This document shows, in pieces, positions 22,119-34,418 of a stretch of DNA of 64,000 nt (the first letter of the stretch is position 1; the number at the start of each line of letters is the position of its first letter). The stretch spans positions 7,291,001-7,355,000 of the forward strand of contig BSBM01002098.1 of NCBI GenBank assembly GCA_027924585.1, in the 5' to 3' direction. The DNA is from Larix kaempferi. Its lineage: Eukaryota; Streptophyta; Pinopsida; Pinales; Pinaceae. The position numbers and the translations under genes are program-made. A model generated the notes under the pieces. That model did not search any database. It was not told where the DNA came from and saw nothing but the letters and a program-made list of their open reading frames with translations.

Positions 22119-24008
22119 TGTTGGAATCTATTTAATACTGAGAGTGGGGGGTGAATCAGTATTAGTGCAGTTATGAATAGTTTTTAACTTCTTAACTGAT
22201 TAATATGAACTTTAATTATGCATCCACCATAAGTAAAACATTCAACATCACATGAGCACAATACACAAAACACAAAATTTTACGTGGAAACCCAAATGGG
22301 AGAAGACCACAGATTGCTCTCTTATAATAAAAGATTACATTCGAGGAAGCACCAACTTCCTAAATTCTCCAGCACCAACTAGAAGGAGGCACCGACCCCC
22401 TGGTTCTATAGGCACCGACCTGAAGGAAATACCAACTCCCTAATTTACTAGCTTCAACTAGAAGGAGGTACCGACCCCGTGCTCCTTGCCCCATCCAACC
22501 GCCCTAATATATAAAAATAAGATATTGCTTTACTGTTCTTATGACCTGCGCACACTTCAGATTTGCTACTATTCGTTCTATTGTGCGCACCTTCTGTACG
22601 TAGTAATATTGCTGTCACAGAGTTGCATACATCACCTGACTTCACACTTAACTCATCACTTCAACTGACATCGCACTTCACAAACTGTGTTGCTTCATCA
22701 CGTTCTGCAATGTGCGCTCTGGTTCAATCTGCTATTTTGATACTGCGCATCTGCAAATTCAACTGACACTGTGCATCTTTTGTAGTACTATTGTTCTGTA
22801 TCTACGCTACAGTATCCGATTGATCTACACACCTTTAGTGATATGTCTGTTCTGACTAGGTGCAACAACCTTTAGATAATCTACGACACTCTATGCATAA
22901 TTCGGCCTTTCTATTTAATGCACTTGTCTCAGATCATCCTCATCATAATGCACATCCTTTACTGTGCTGCAACTGTCTTTGCGCATTTGATAGGCTGCTT
23001 TACTTTGCACACCTCAAGATATACTTGAATTCAGTCTTCATGCATATGTGTTAGAACATTTGTGATATCTGCGAAATTGTCATTCTGTTCTCACGAGCTT
23101 GCGCATAAACTGTAGTTTTGCATTTATGTCTTCGCGCAACTGTCATAGATAGACTTGCATCATTCTGTGCACCATTAGTTATTCCATTCCTCTGCTTGTG
23201 CGCACTCGGCTCTCTGCTAGATCATGTTGTTCTGGTACCACGAGCCCTTGATGCCAAGAGAATTAGAAGCTTGATAAATCTATATCTTCCAACTTTTCTC
23301 TCTAACTTTCCATCATCAAGCTTACTTCATTCACCAAATCGGCTTCTTATTTATACTTGATTTGCGCGGTTGGTGATGTCCACAAATTGGCCGTAGTGTC
23401 CCTTATTCCCTGCTTCATGATTCCGCTTACTTCACGCTTCCACCACTTGTCATCTTCAATGCCACTAAGGTGTCATCTCTTGTGGATCTTGTGCATACTT
23501 GGTCCTTTGGCTAGTGGGACTTGCGCCCTTGCGGTGTGCACTTGCACCCTTGATATATCGTCACTTGTGGGACTTGCGCACTTAACTTCATCAACCGCTA
23601 CTTTCTTCTTGGTACATTTGCACACTTCAAGAGATTTGTGTGCTTCTTCTGATTGGCGTATCTTGCGCGCTTCCGGGACTTGCATAACTGATTAACCACT
23701 TCTTGTTCTTCAAGCCACTTGTGCACTCCCGAACCTTGTCCAACCAACTCTATTGACTTAGCCTTAAGATAGCATGTCTAGGTGGACTTGGGACTTGCAC
23801 ATGTACCATGTGTACTGAATGTATTCCTCTTCAAACTGGAAGCTTGATGTACTTCTTTAGATTGGCATCCATGTATTTCTTCAAACTTGCTTACATATAC
23901 TTCTTGACACTGACTTCCATATATTTCTTCAAACTGGCACAAGGAATACTGAATCCTCTTTGACATTAGTTGACATCAATGACAACCAAAGTTCAACAAT
24001 CTCCAACA
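22119..24008 (-). repeat. Copia-1 3' LTR
   Basis: It starts TGTTGGAATC and ends CTCCAACA, and is homologous throughout to 32281-34152. Near 22277-22312 it carries the module TTTTACGTGGAAACCCA followed by an AGACCAC block, shared with other LTR families here. Confidence 0.92.
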
Positions 24009-24024
24009 ATCTCCTCCTTTGGCA
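24009..24024 (-). other. Copia-1 polypurine tract
   Basis: On the minus strand CCAAAGGAGGAGAT abuts the 3' LTR. Confidence 0.75.
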
Positions 24025-24359
24025 TTGATGTCAACACCTCATGAAGCCGCTCCTGTTAATCATCTCATGAAGTTGTATGCTTCATCTGTGCTTGTCGCAG
24101 TACTCCCCCTGTGTTCTTTACCAGTTTAAGCCTTTTCTCTTCTGTGCATCCTGTTGTTAGTCTTCTTTTGTTATCTTTCAATTCTGCGTGGATTGCATGC
24201 TTCATGATCTTCGTCAATTGCTTTTCATCCTCTGCGTTGATCGCATGCTTCGTGATCTGCTCCATGATCTTTCTCCGTGTTGATCGCATGCTTCATGATC
24301 ATTCCCCCCCTTTGACATCAATGGAAAATAGGTGCCATTACTGCACAATTATAGGTTAT
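24025..24359 (-). other. Copia-1 3' untranslated interior with short degenerate repeats
   Basis: No coding signal is present. A unit of about 45-50 bp containing GATCGCATGCTTCATGATC is repeated three to four times with variation at about 24190-24300. A purine-rich stretch on the minus strand at about 24303-24322 resembles a second PPT. Confidence 0.5.
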
Positions 24360-27300
24360 TGTTGGACACACCGAGCACACTGAGAGGGGGGGGTGAACAG
24401 TGTGTATAGATTTTTATTACTTTTTCAACTTTAACAATCATCAACTGCTTCTTCAATACATCATTCATTAATGTATTATCACATTATCATTATATCATCA
24501 GCATTATTAACAATTACAGCTCATCATCACATATCATCATATCATCATCACATAGGAAGCATAGCAAAACACAGTACACAAGATTTTTACGTGAAAACCC
24601 AAGTCCTGGGGGAAAAACCACGGAAGCCTTTATAATAATAATTTACCAGCAACAACTGGAAGGAGGCAACAACCCCCTTTGTTACAAAGACTTCAATTCT
24701 CCAGCTACAACTAGAAGGAGGCTACAACCCCCTACTTAATAGGCTACAACCTGAAGGAAGCCTTAGCTCCCTCAATTTCCTTGCCCCGTCCTGCCACCCT
24801 GATATGAAGATAGATACTGAACTATTGAACCACAAACTGCACTGATCCTGCGGACCTGCTATCCAACACTTGTACCACACTGCACAATCTAAACCACACT
24901 GCACAACCTGTACCACACTACACAACCTGTATCACACTGCAAAATCTAAACCACACTGCACAACCTGTACCACACTGCAAAACCACTTTCACTGCTCATC
25001 AACTGACCACTCCTCATCAACTGTCCACTAACCACTGCACCATAACTGTGCAACACTGCTCGTCAACATGCGCAATCTAGCTGTACCAATCAAGTTGTTG
25101 TTCACATCATCTGAGTTTAACCAACCGTACACGAGACTCAGTCCACCTGAGTCAAACCAACTGCTCATACAACTCAACCAATATGAGTCAGACCAAATGC
25201 ACATGTAGTAGCCTGTGCTAATGCTGCTCAACTGAACGAATGTACTCACTCCTAATTACCACTATTCATCATTGTACAATTGTCGTCATTGCATCATTTA
25301 TAATTCTATATCATCACACATTGTGTTTTCATCATACATCACTGAGTATCACTGTGTAAACATCACTGAGCATATCAAACTGAGCATTTATCACTGTGTT
25401 TCATCATACATATATTACTATGTACTAATTGTCATGCCACTGAGTGTATTTTACTGAACATACCACTGTTTAAATATTACTAAGTACATATGTATATGCC
25501 ACTGTGTAAATATTTCATGCATGTATCATTGAACATAAGGTATGCATCGTCATGCATCATCATCATAGGTATGCATCATCGTCATAGGGTATGCATCATC
25601 ATCATAAAATGTGCATAATTGTCACTTTAGTGTGCACCGTGTATGCATCATCAACATCAAGTATACATCATAATGCATAGGAGAGCATCATCACACTATG
25701 GTATGCATGTACATCATATTGTATAGGAGTGCATCAACTTCATAGAGTGTACATCATTATCACATGCATTATCATCGTAAAGTGTATAATATCATAGCAT
25801 AAAGGTATGCAACATCATCATCATATCCTCCATAATGACTTCAAATATATATACCAATATATAGGCTCACATACTAATATCAAAGATGAACTCTATCCAT
25901 GAGAGACATGTGCCATTACAAGAGAAACCCAGAAGCATGAGCCATACCTTTTTGAAGATCATAAGGTCAAGAAACAATAGACAAACCAAAATAAACTCTA
26001 GATAATGTCATCACATAGCCCTCGTAACAAGCTTTCCAACGAGCCAAGAATTTTGTAATTCCGATTCCGTATGAGAAAGTTATGCCAATTTTAGTAAAGA
26101 TGCCCAAAAATTTCTCCTCCACAAAATTTCGCACTTTTCTCCAAGAGTTGCGAAATTCCAATTGATGAGCAAATGAAATGTTTGATATTCTATTTATATA
26201 GGTCGTGGAGGAAAGTTATTACCTCAAACAGGGCCGACATGCAATTCAAAATTACAAATAATTAAATTTTCTTTTGTTAGGTCGGCTCACCCAAAAAGGT
26301 GGGGTACACCAACTTCAAAAATTCATATCTCTTCAACCATAAGGAGTTAGAAGATGCTCCACATATCAATGGAAATGGCTTGACGAGGACTATCTCCCTA
26401 TGATGGGTTTATTTGCAAATTCTTGGTCTAATACCCTTAAATTATTCAATGTGTCCAGGACGTCAAAGACCCCACACATGAGGGTGCCAAAGACCATACC
26501 ACTAACTACAAGAGTTTCAAAGTCTTCTTCAACATATCAAGGCACGTCCGTGGGATCTACCTCCATCTACATCCCAATAGCCATATAACCACAAATAGGA
26601 CCATGCATCACCATGGTTCAAGACCCAAGGAACCGCATGCAAGGGTTTCAAGGACTCTTTCAAGGATATCATATAATATTTAAACAAGATACTTTCCATG
26701 GACTTCAAGCCCATCACATAGGAATCCATCGCCAAGTGATGAGGGAATCATGACCAAGGATTCTTCATATCAAAGGCTCCAACAATCATGGGCTTACAAA
26801 CCACCATATGTATGGATTCCAAGACCCAAATAATTTCCAAATGCACCATCAATGATCATATAGTGTCCAAGGGTCATCATGCCGCCATTTATGTGGGTGC
26901 CAGACCTTCTCATGCATAATGACCATCTCCAAGGGTTCCATGACCCCAACAAGGGATACACGGGCATCAAGATCTTCATCAAGGGTTCCAAGTCTTCATC
27001 AAGTCATTAATGACCACATCATCACCTTTAAGGGGACAAGGACCATTAAGCCATCAAATGTGGGTCCAAAGACTTCTTCAGGGCTTCTTCATCAAGCAAG
27101 GGGCTTCATAGGCTTCTTCAACCACCTCAACCACACCAGGAGACCTACAAGGGTCAAGATCCATCATGACATCACCTGTGGGGTTGCTAGACCTTCTCCT
27201 GGGTTACTATGACCTCAATAAACACAAATGACCACTGAAAGGTTCATTTGGACTCTTGCAACTTCTTCAACACTTTTGTAGCGTACTGGGGCATAAGTTG

Positions 27301-27530
27301 TGGTACTGGGAAACAAAGAAACAATTGGGGAAACGCAAAACATATTTGGGGTACTTAAACACACTACAGGGTGTTCAGGGCTTTTGTCATTGTCCCAAGG
27401 GCTCCAAGGGCTTCCAACTTGGGCTTGGACAAGATCAAAAGGTCTCCTTAGACACTGACAATTACTTAACCCTCAAGGGCTCCTCAAGGGGCACCAAGAC
27501 ATGTTGGCATCAATGACAACTTAATCAACA
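24360..27530. mobile_element. Solo LTR of a copia-like family, 3.17 kb
   Basis: The insert starts TGTTGGACAC and ends TTAATCAACA, flanked by the TSD GTTAT (24355-24359 and 27531-27535). It contains no PBS, PPT, coding domain or second LTR, so it is read as a solo LTR left by recombination. The beginning resembles the Copia-1 LTR (GAGAGGGGGG-TGAA block, TACGTGAAAACCCA at about 24589-24602, CAACTGGAAGGAGGC), so it belongs to a related family and was probably minus-oriented. The region 25500-25830 is rich in CATCAT-type microsatellite text. At 3.2 kb it is unusually long for an LTR. Confidence 0.8.
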
Positions 27531-27535
27531 GTTAT

Positions 27536-28123
27536 CCTTTCTTATGTTCTGCTTTAGGCCTTCATACATCTACTTACATGGATTACTCCCTCTGTCTTCA
27601 TGCTTCACTCTTTTGTTGGGTTTCTGCGCAAATTTAGTTACTTTGCAATTTGTACACTGTCTTTGTAGTTGACTTGGATATGCTCCCCTTGTCCAGTTGC
27701 TATCTTTCTTCTATCTTGATCTCTTGTTCCTGTCATATCAACCATCAATCGTTCATCAATTATTGCGCAATCCTTCATGCCATCTTCCTGTCATGTATAC
27801 TGCGCAGTGTCGAGTTCTGTCTACGTAGGTTTTTACACTATCTTCCCGTCGATTTCTTCCAACATTAACTATTTCTTTCACCATATTTACTGTGTTGTGA
27901 CCATCTTTCTGCTTTTATGTCATCTTTTTGAGGCACTCATCATGTCGTAGATTTTGGACCACACCTAGTTTCCGCTTGAGATATTCAAATGTTTTTCTTG
28001 GAAGGAATGTTGTGAATATATCTGTAATCTGTTCCTTGGTGTCAATATATTCCAACTTGACAATGTTTTTAGAAACCTGTTCTCTCACGAAATGATATTT
28101 GATAGGGATCTGTTTAGTTTTGC
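27536..28123 (-). pseudogene. Copia-1 RNase H C-terminus and 3' UTR
   Basis: At 28123-27921 the minus strand reads TKQIPIKYHFVREQVSKN, LEYIDTKEQITDIF and PRKTFEYLKRKLGV, the conserved C-terminal RNase H part of copia pol (TKHI-x-x-x-(Y/H)HF-x-RE ... D-(Q/L)-x-AD-x-x-TK-x-LP). It joins the rest of RNase H at 28539 after removal of the solo LTR at 28129-28533. From 27920 down to 27536 I see only untranslated sequence. Confidence 0.8.
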
Positions 28124-28128
28124 AGTGC

Positions 28129-28533
28129 TGTGAAGAACCTGCAATAATTAATTAATGAAAACACACGATATAGCAGAAATAACAGAACTCAGAATCACTT
28201 TTATATTGATCGCAGGCCACTTCGAGGGGGCAACCTCCTTTGAGCAAGCTCAATACAAATAACTTCACAGTACCTTCATTGGTCTCAACACAAACTTATA
28301 TGCTAAGTCTAGGCGCCAACACCATGGGTCAATACCATGTGTCAATACAAACCATGGGCCAATACAAAATATGGATCAACAATTACTACGGGACGACTTA
28401 CAAAGCATATGCGTCCAATAACAATAATACAAACTATGGATCAACAAATACTACGGGACGACTTACAAAGCATATGCGTCCAACAACAATATACTAACAA
28501 AGTAAATAGAAGGGTTGACATGGGTTCCTAACA
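28129..28533. mobile_element. Small solo LTR (405 bp) in Copia-1 RNase H
   Basis: It starts TGTGAAGAACC and ends GGTTCCTAACA (imperfect inverted ends), with the TSD AGTGC at 28124-28128 and 28534-28538. Excising it with one TSD copy restores the RNase H frame exactly across VMHCKTK. A 65-bp unit beginning GGATCAACAA is tandemly duplicated at 28373-28437 and 28438-28492. No coding sequence or internal domain is present. Confidence 0.85.
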
Positions 28534-28538
28534 AGTGC

Positions 28539-29682
28539 ATGACTGGATTCTTTGAGATACTGACTACACTTGTATTGTTGCATAAGATTTGTATGGGTTG
28601 ATCAAGATTTACTTGTAGATCCTTCAGAGTTTGTTTCATCCATAGTACCCGCGCAAAACAGGCAGCTGCTACAATGTATTTTGCTTCTGCTGTAGATAGT
28701 GGGGCCGATGGTTGTTTCTTGCTAATCTAGGATATAAGACAATTTCGTAGAAAAAATACAGCTTCATTGGCACTTCTTCTATCATCAACATTGCCTTCCC
28801 AGTCTGCATCAGTATAAGCTACTAACTTCAAGTTATTCCTTCGTGGATACCACAGTCCAAAGTTCATGGTTCCTTTCAAATATTTGAAAATTCTCTTTAC
28901 TTCTTGGACATGTGTTTCTTTGGGTGTTGCCTGAAACCTTGCGACGAGTCCTACTGCTTGCATTATGTCTTGTCTTAAGGCAGTTACATACAACAGGCTG
29001 CCAATCATTGATTTGTAAAGTCATTTGTCTACTTCCTCAGCTTCATCTTCCTTATTCAATTTGCAACCGGTAACCATGGGTGTGCAAACTGATTTGTAGT
29101 CTTCCATGTTAAATTTATTTAGCATTTCTTTCACATATTTTGTTTGAGATGTCTAGTTGAGCTATTTGAAGTCCAAGGAAGAAGGACAATTCTCCAAGCA
29201 TAAACATTTCAAATTCTTTCTGCATGTCCCTGGCAAATTGTTGACTCAATTTGTCATCATTGCTCCCAAAAATGATATCATCAAACATATATTTCAACTA
29301 CTATCATCTTTTCTTCCTCAATCTTTATGTAGAGATTGTTGTCTACACTGCCCCTTCTGAAATCTCGTTGTTGCAGATATTTGTCTAATCTTGAATACCA
29401 AGCTCTAGGAGCCTGCTTGAGTCTATACAGAGCTTTATTTAATTTGCAGACATAGTCTATGTTGTTAGAAAAAGAGAATCCATCTGGTTGTTCAATGTAT
29501 ACTTCTTCTTCAAGATCTCCATTTAAGAAAGCAGATTTTACATCCATTTGATACACCTTGACATTTTCAGCACAAGCATAGGCCAAGAACAACCTAATTG
29601 CTTCCATTCTTGCTACGAGAGAGAAAGTCTCTTCAAAATCTATTCCCTCAATCTGTGCATAACCTTTGCACACCAACCTTGC
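28539..29682 (-). pseudogene. Copia-1 reverse transcriptase and RNase H
   Basis: The minus-strand frame from about 29680 gives [39 protein letters not shown] (motif A Asp) and [18 protein letters not shown]. The motif C box is broken: a single extra T near 29286 shifts the frame between YV and DD. Then come FFLGLQIAQ, MIGSLLYVTALRQDI, FKYLKGTMNFGLWYP and the RNase H start YTDADWEGNVDDRRS, SKKQPSAPLSTAEAKY and LCNN. Further stops are scattered. RT continues upstream in damaged form to about 29900. This is typical Ty1/copia with RNase H after RT. Confidence 0.9.
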
Positions 29683-29958
29683 TTTATTTATGACAACTTG
29701 TCCTTCTTCATTTAGTTTGTTTCTGAAAACCCATTTTGTACCGATAACATTTTCATTTTTGGGTCTTGGTACAAGTTCTCAGGTCTGATTCTTTTCAATT
29801 TGATCTAGCTCTTCTTCCATGGCTTTAACACAATGATCATTTGTTCTGGCCTCTTCAAAGCCTTCTGGTTCAATTTGGGAGATTGAGGAGAAATGAACTT
29901 CTTCGATTGAATTTATTAAACTTTATTGTCTTTACACCAGCATTTTTGTCTCCGATAA

Positions 29959-31017
29959 TTAGAGCTTTTGAGCATATCTGGATGGATCCCTTGTATCCTG
30001 TCTTCCATCTTCTAATTCGTGTTGATATATCACCTCCTGTGGTTCTTCCATTTCTTTATTTTCTTGTTGTTCCTCATATGACAGCTCAAACATTGGTTGA
30101 TCATCATCATCTTCAATTCTCCCGTGTGTGAATACTTCATCTACTTTCACGTCTAGACTCTCTACCATCTTTCTAAGTCGCAGATTGTAGCACTTGTAAG
30201 CTTTGCTTCTTGAAGCGAAACCAAGAAAAATTCCTTCACCTGATCTGGAGTCAAACTTTCCCAGATTTTCATCATTTCTTCTTATATAGCATTTGCTTCG
30301 AAATATTCTGAAGTGCTTGACGGTAGTTGGCCTTCCTTTCCAGAGTTCATAGGGGGTTGAATCATTATTTTTCCCAATCTGACATATGTTAAGAATATGT
30401 ACAGCTGTATGAATGGCCCGAGTCCAAAACATATCTGATAACTTTGATTCGTTCAACATTGTTCTGGCCATTTCCTGCACAATCCTATTTTTCCTTTCCG
30501 CCACTCCATTTTGCAGTGGTGTTCTGGCTGCTGAGAACTGTCTTCTGATTCCATGTTTCTCACAAAAGTTGTCAAATTTGTTTGAAGTGTATTATCATCC
30601 ATTGTCAGATCTCAAACACTTTATCCTCAAGTCAGTTTCATTTTCAATTACTTCTTTGAAGACCTTGAAACATTCAAATGTTTCTGATTTTTCTTTAAGA
30701 AAGAACACCCATGTCATTCTAGTGTAGTCATCAATGAAAAGAAGAAAATAAGACTCACCATTTAGTCCTTTGGATCTCATTGGACCACAAAGATCCGAGT
30801 GCACTATTTCCAACGATTTTGAAGTAGTATATTCTTTCGTCTTAAATGTAACTCTTGTTTTCTTTCTGTGCAGACAACGTTTGCAGAATGAATTCAATGG
30901 TTTAGTAATCCTTGGAATATCTCTTACAACTTGTTTCTTGCTAATTCCGACTAGATTGTCAAAGTTGATGCGTCCCAATCTTCTATGCAAGAGCCAATTT
31001 TCATATGTTTGTCCCAT
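29959..31017 (-). pseudogene. Copia-1 pre-integrase and integrase
   Basis: Minus strand: WLLHRRLGRINFDNLVG (GAG-pre-integrase, H-R-LGH type), C-x2-C region CKRCLHRK, then the catalytic core HSDLCGPM...FIDDYTRMTWVFFLK, CLRSDNG and GVAERKNRIVQEMARTML. The D, D and E context residues are still visible. Two adjacent stops follow SDNG near 30595-30592. The C-terminal part (YELWKGRPTTVKHFRIF, EGIFLGFASRSKAY) runs to a stop at 29959. Confidence 0.88.
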
Positions 31018-31085
31018 GTAGCGCTTCTCTTCTTTTTCTTCATTTAGAATGTAAACATTATTCGGGGTTTTGGAGGTTGTTGCTA

Positions 31086-31562
31086 CTAATCTACCTGTAT
31101 TCCTATTTCTAATTTTGCATTTTTCTGTGTCAAAAGTGAATGTATTCCTTGATCACACATTTGACTAACACTGAGAAGATTGTGTTTCATGTTTTCGACC
31201 AATAAGACATTTTCTGATTTGGTCCTTTTATTTCCCAAACTTACTAAGCCTTTTCCTAAAATTTTGGTAGATCCATTATCCCCAAAGTAGACACTACCAC
31301 CCTTATCTTCCCTGTATTTTAGAAAAGTATTTTGGTCCCTTGCCATGTGCTTAGAGAAACCACTATCTATGTACAATTGTCCCCTTTTATTTTGTGCGTG
31401 TAAATCCATACTGCATCCCTCATGATAACCTTGATCCTTATCAGATTCACCAGACTCTATTTTGTTGGTGTCGACCAACTGCGCAGGTGGTAACTGATTT
31501 TCGCAGTCTTGACTATCACAACCATGATTGTGACACTTACAACACTCATTATCTAAGTTCAA
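31086..31562 (-). pseudogene. Copia-1 aspartic protease region
   Basis: This 158-codon minus-strand stretch contains QLYIDSGFSKHMARDQ, the copia protease active site (W/L-Y-x-DSG-C/A-S-x-HMT), then VYFGDNGSTKILGKG and LLSVSQMCDQG, all in the order of the copia family. The residue after DSG is Phe, where Cys or Ala is usual. It is frame-shifted relative to the integrase that follows at 31017. Confidence 0.85.
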
Positions 31563-31633
31563 AATGTTGAAGGGATTGATATTTTCTTATGATGTTCAGC
31601 TACTTTCCTGACGATGCTCTGTCTAGGGTTCAT

Positions 31634-32215
31634 CTAATTACAAAAACCATTTCTCCTAACATACGCAAGTGCACGAGCTTTGTAGTGTATTGCTTTATGA
31701 CCAAAGTTATGACAGAAGTAACAATTGCCTAGAAAGAGGTTTTGATACCTTATTGGATGAACTCTTTTGAATTGCGCAAGTCTAGTTTTCATGTGGATTG
31801 ACTCCCTGTGCTTTTCTTCAAAATTGTGATTGTTCCTTGAAAGAGGGGTTCTGAGCGCATCTGCGTAACTCTTTGCTTCAATCACAAAGTTTGAATCTTC
31901 ATTGATGCCATTTCCGAATTTTTGTTCATGTTCCAATTGACTGCTGATTTTTTGTAGTTCTTCTTTCAGAGAAGTGACCTCAGCTTCCGGTTTCTCACAC
32001 CGTTCTTCTCTTAATTTCAACTACTTGATAGTATCGGTTTCTAGTCTCAACAACGATTCCTGTAGATGTTTGGCTCTCTTCCTTGATTTCTTCAGTTCAT
32101 CTAGAGCGCTGATAAGTTCTCCTTCAAAGTCTACTTCTGCCATTTCTTCATATTCTGAATCCATATTTGTTAGATCTTCTTTGTTGGCCAAGAACATTTT
32201 TTCTTGCATGTTCAT
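31634..32215 (-). pseudogene. Copia-1 gag C-terminal part
   Basis: The minus-strand frame reads a long acidic/basic coiled coil (ALDELKKSRKRAKHLQESLL, EAEVTSLKEELQKISSQLEH) interrupted by one in-frame stop at 32023-32021, then NCYFCHNFGHKAIHYKA, a CCHC zinc knuckle whose last Cys is Tyr. It probably formed the nucleocapsid end of Gag. The N-terminal gag core is missing between here and the LTR only 66 bp away, so the element has a deleted 5' gag. Confidence 0.8.
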
Positions 32216-32266
32216 TTCTGCGCTAAGATCTATCTTCCAGATGTTAAGTTGTTACTGAAGACACTC

Positions 32267-32278
32267 GCTCCGATACCA
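32267..32278 (-). other. Copia-1 primer-binding site
   Basis: GCTCCGATACCA is the reverse complement of TGGTATCGGAGC, one mismatch to the initiator-tRNA-Met site, and lies 2 nt from the 5' LTR at 32281. Confidence 0.88.
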
Positions 32279-32280
32279 AT

Positions 32281-34152
32281 TGTTGGAATCTATTTAATAC
32301 CAAGAGGGGGGTGAATAAGTATTAACGCAATTATGAACAATTTTTAACTTCTTTATTGATTAATTTGAACTTTAATTATGCATCCACCATAAATAAAACA
32401 TTCAACATCACACAAGCACAATACATAGAACACACGGAATTTTACATGGAAACCCAAACGAGAGAAAACCACAAAATCCTCTCTTATAATAAAAGATTAC
32501 ATTCGAGAAAGCACCAACTTCCTAAATTCTCCAGCACCAACTGGAAGGAGGCATCGACCCCCTGGTTTTACATGCACCTACCTGAAGGAAACACCAACTC
32601 CCTGATTTACTAGCTTCAACTAAAAGGAGGCATCGACCCCCTGCTCCTTGTCCCGTCCTGCCGCCCTGATATATAAAAATATATTACTTTACCATTCTTC
32701 TGATCTGTGCACAGTTTAGATTTACTACTGTTCGTTTTGTTGTGCGCACCTTTTTGTATGCAGTAATATTGTTGTCACTAAGTTGCATACATCACTTGAA
32801 TTCACACTTAACTCAACACTTCAACTGACATCGCACTTCACAAACTGTGTGTTGCTTCATCACATTCTGTAGTATGTGCTTTGGTTCAATATGCTATTAT
32901 GATATTGCGCATCTGCAACTTCAACTGATACTGCGCATCTTCTGTAGTACTATTGTTCTGTATCTACGCTACAGTATCATATTGATCTATGCACCTTTAG
33001 TGATATGTTCGTTCTGACTAGGTGCAACAACGTTTAGATAATCTGTGACACTCTATGCATAATTTGACCTTTTTGTTTAATGCACTTGTCTCAGATCATC
33101 CTCATCATAATGAGCATCCTTTACTGTGCTGCAACTTTGTCTCTACACATCTGATGGACTGCTTTACTTCGCACAACTCAAGATATACTTCAACTCAGTC
33201 TCCATGCATCTGTCATAGAACATCTGTGCTATCTGCGAAACTGTCATTCTATTCTCACGAACTTGTGTATAAGTTGTAGTTCTACATTTATCTCCGCGCA
33301 ACTGTCACAGATAGACTTGCATAGTTTTGCGCACCATCAGCTATTCCATTCCTCTGCTTGTGTGCACTCAGCTCTCTGCTAGATCATGTTGTTCTGGTAC
33401 CACGATCCCTTCATGCCCCGAAAATTAGAAGCTTGATAAAATTTTATCTTCCAGCTTTCCTCTCTAACTTTCAATCTTCAAGCTTACTTCATTCACCAAC
33501 TCGGCTTCTTATTTATACTTGATCTGCGCGGATGGTGATGTCCACAAGTTGGCCGTAGCGTCCCTTATTCCCTGCTTCACGGTTCTGCTTACTTCATGCG
33601 TCCACCATTTGTCATCTTCTACACCACTGAGGTGTCATCTCTTGTGGATCTTGCGCATACTTGGTCCTTTGGCTAGTGGGACTTGCGCCCTTGCGGTGTG
33701 GACTTGCGCCCTTGATATATCGTCACTTGTGGGACTTGCGCACTTAACTTCATCAACCGCTACTTTCTTCTTGATACATTTGGGTGCTTCTTCTAATTGG
33801 CGTATCTTGCATGCTTTTGGGGCTTGCATAACTGATTGACCACTTCTTGTTCTTCGAGCCACTTGGGCACTCCCGAACCTTGTCCAACCAACTCTATTGA
33901 CTTAGTCTTGAGATAACATGTCTAGGTGGACTTGGGACTTGCGCATGTACCATGTGTACCGAATGTATTCCTCTTCAAACTTGATGCTTGATGTACTTCT
34001 TTAGACTGACATCCATGTATTTTTTCAAACTTGCTTACATATACTTCTTGAAACTGGCTTCCATATATTTCTTCAAACTGGCACAAGGAATATTGAATCC
34101 TCTTTTACATTAGTTGATATCAATGACAACTAAAGTTCAACAATCTCCAACA
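32281..34152 (-). repeat. Copia-1 5' LTR
   Basis: It starts TGTTGGAATC and ends CTCCAACA; AAGCT follows at 34153-34157. Short frames in it (for example 33519-33839) recur in the other LTR and are not genes. The GGAAACCCA module lies at about 32447-32472. Confidence 0.92.
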
Positions 34153-34418
34153 AAGCTTATGAGCCTCTATATTTGGAGGATAAAGTTATTCTCTCATCCT
34201 AAGGATACCATCCAATATTTTCATTTTCATGTTGACGAAAATAATCGTATTGACGTTTGTACATGCACCACTAGGAATGAATCCACTATCATAAATAGAC
34301 GTGGTCACAAACGTTATTTTCCAACTTGAGCTAAATGGATTTCCTAGTCCACATTTGACAAACATTTCCCACATCTACAAGGGAAATTGGAAACACTTTC
34401 CTCTAAACAAAGAGGAAA
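34153..34418 (+). pseudogene. Gypsy-B pol C-terminus right of Copia-1
   Basis: Continuing from 22118 across the AAGCT target, the plus strand reads an EPLYLEDKVIL-like run in a shifted frame, the linker after gypsy integrase. A TTRNEST-x-x-x-RRGHKRYFP run may be a ruined chromodomain. A purine-rich tract (AAACAAAGAGGAAA, about 34405-34418) directly precedes the LTR and serves as the PPT candidate. Confidence 0.6.

Larger units (their letters stand above)
22119..34152 (-). mobile_element. Copia-1: Ty1/copia retrotransposon on the minus strand with two solo LTRs inside
   Basis: LTRs 22119-24008 (1890 bp) and 32281-34152 (1872 bp) start TGTTGG and end CCAACA. The TSD AAGCT flanks the element (22114-22118 and 34153-34157). 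PBS (32267-32278) and PPT (24009-24024) fix the minus orientation. Reading left, the order is gag, protease, integrase, RT, RNase H, diagnostic of Ty1/copia. All genes are damaged. Solo LTRs at 24360-27530 and 28129-28533 inserted later. LTR similarity in the first 280 bp is roughly 90%, so it is old but younger than Gypsy-B. Confidence 0.93.

Noticed and set aside
23357-23695. 112-codon frame in the Copia-1 3' LTR and its twin at 33519-33839
   Set aside because: It lies within LTR sequence and differs by indels between the LTRs; no motif was seen.
25500-25830. CATCAT-rich region considered as a CRISPR-like or satellite array
   Set aside because: There is no fixed repeat length and no spacers; it is irregular trinucleotide-type microsatellite text inside a solo LTR.
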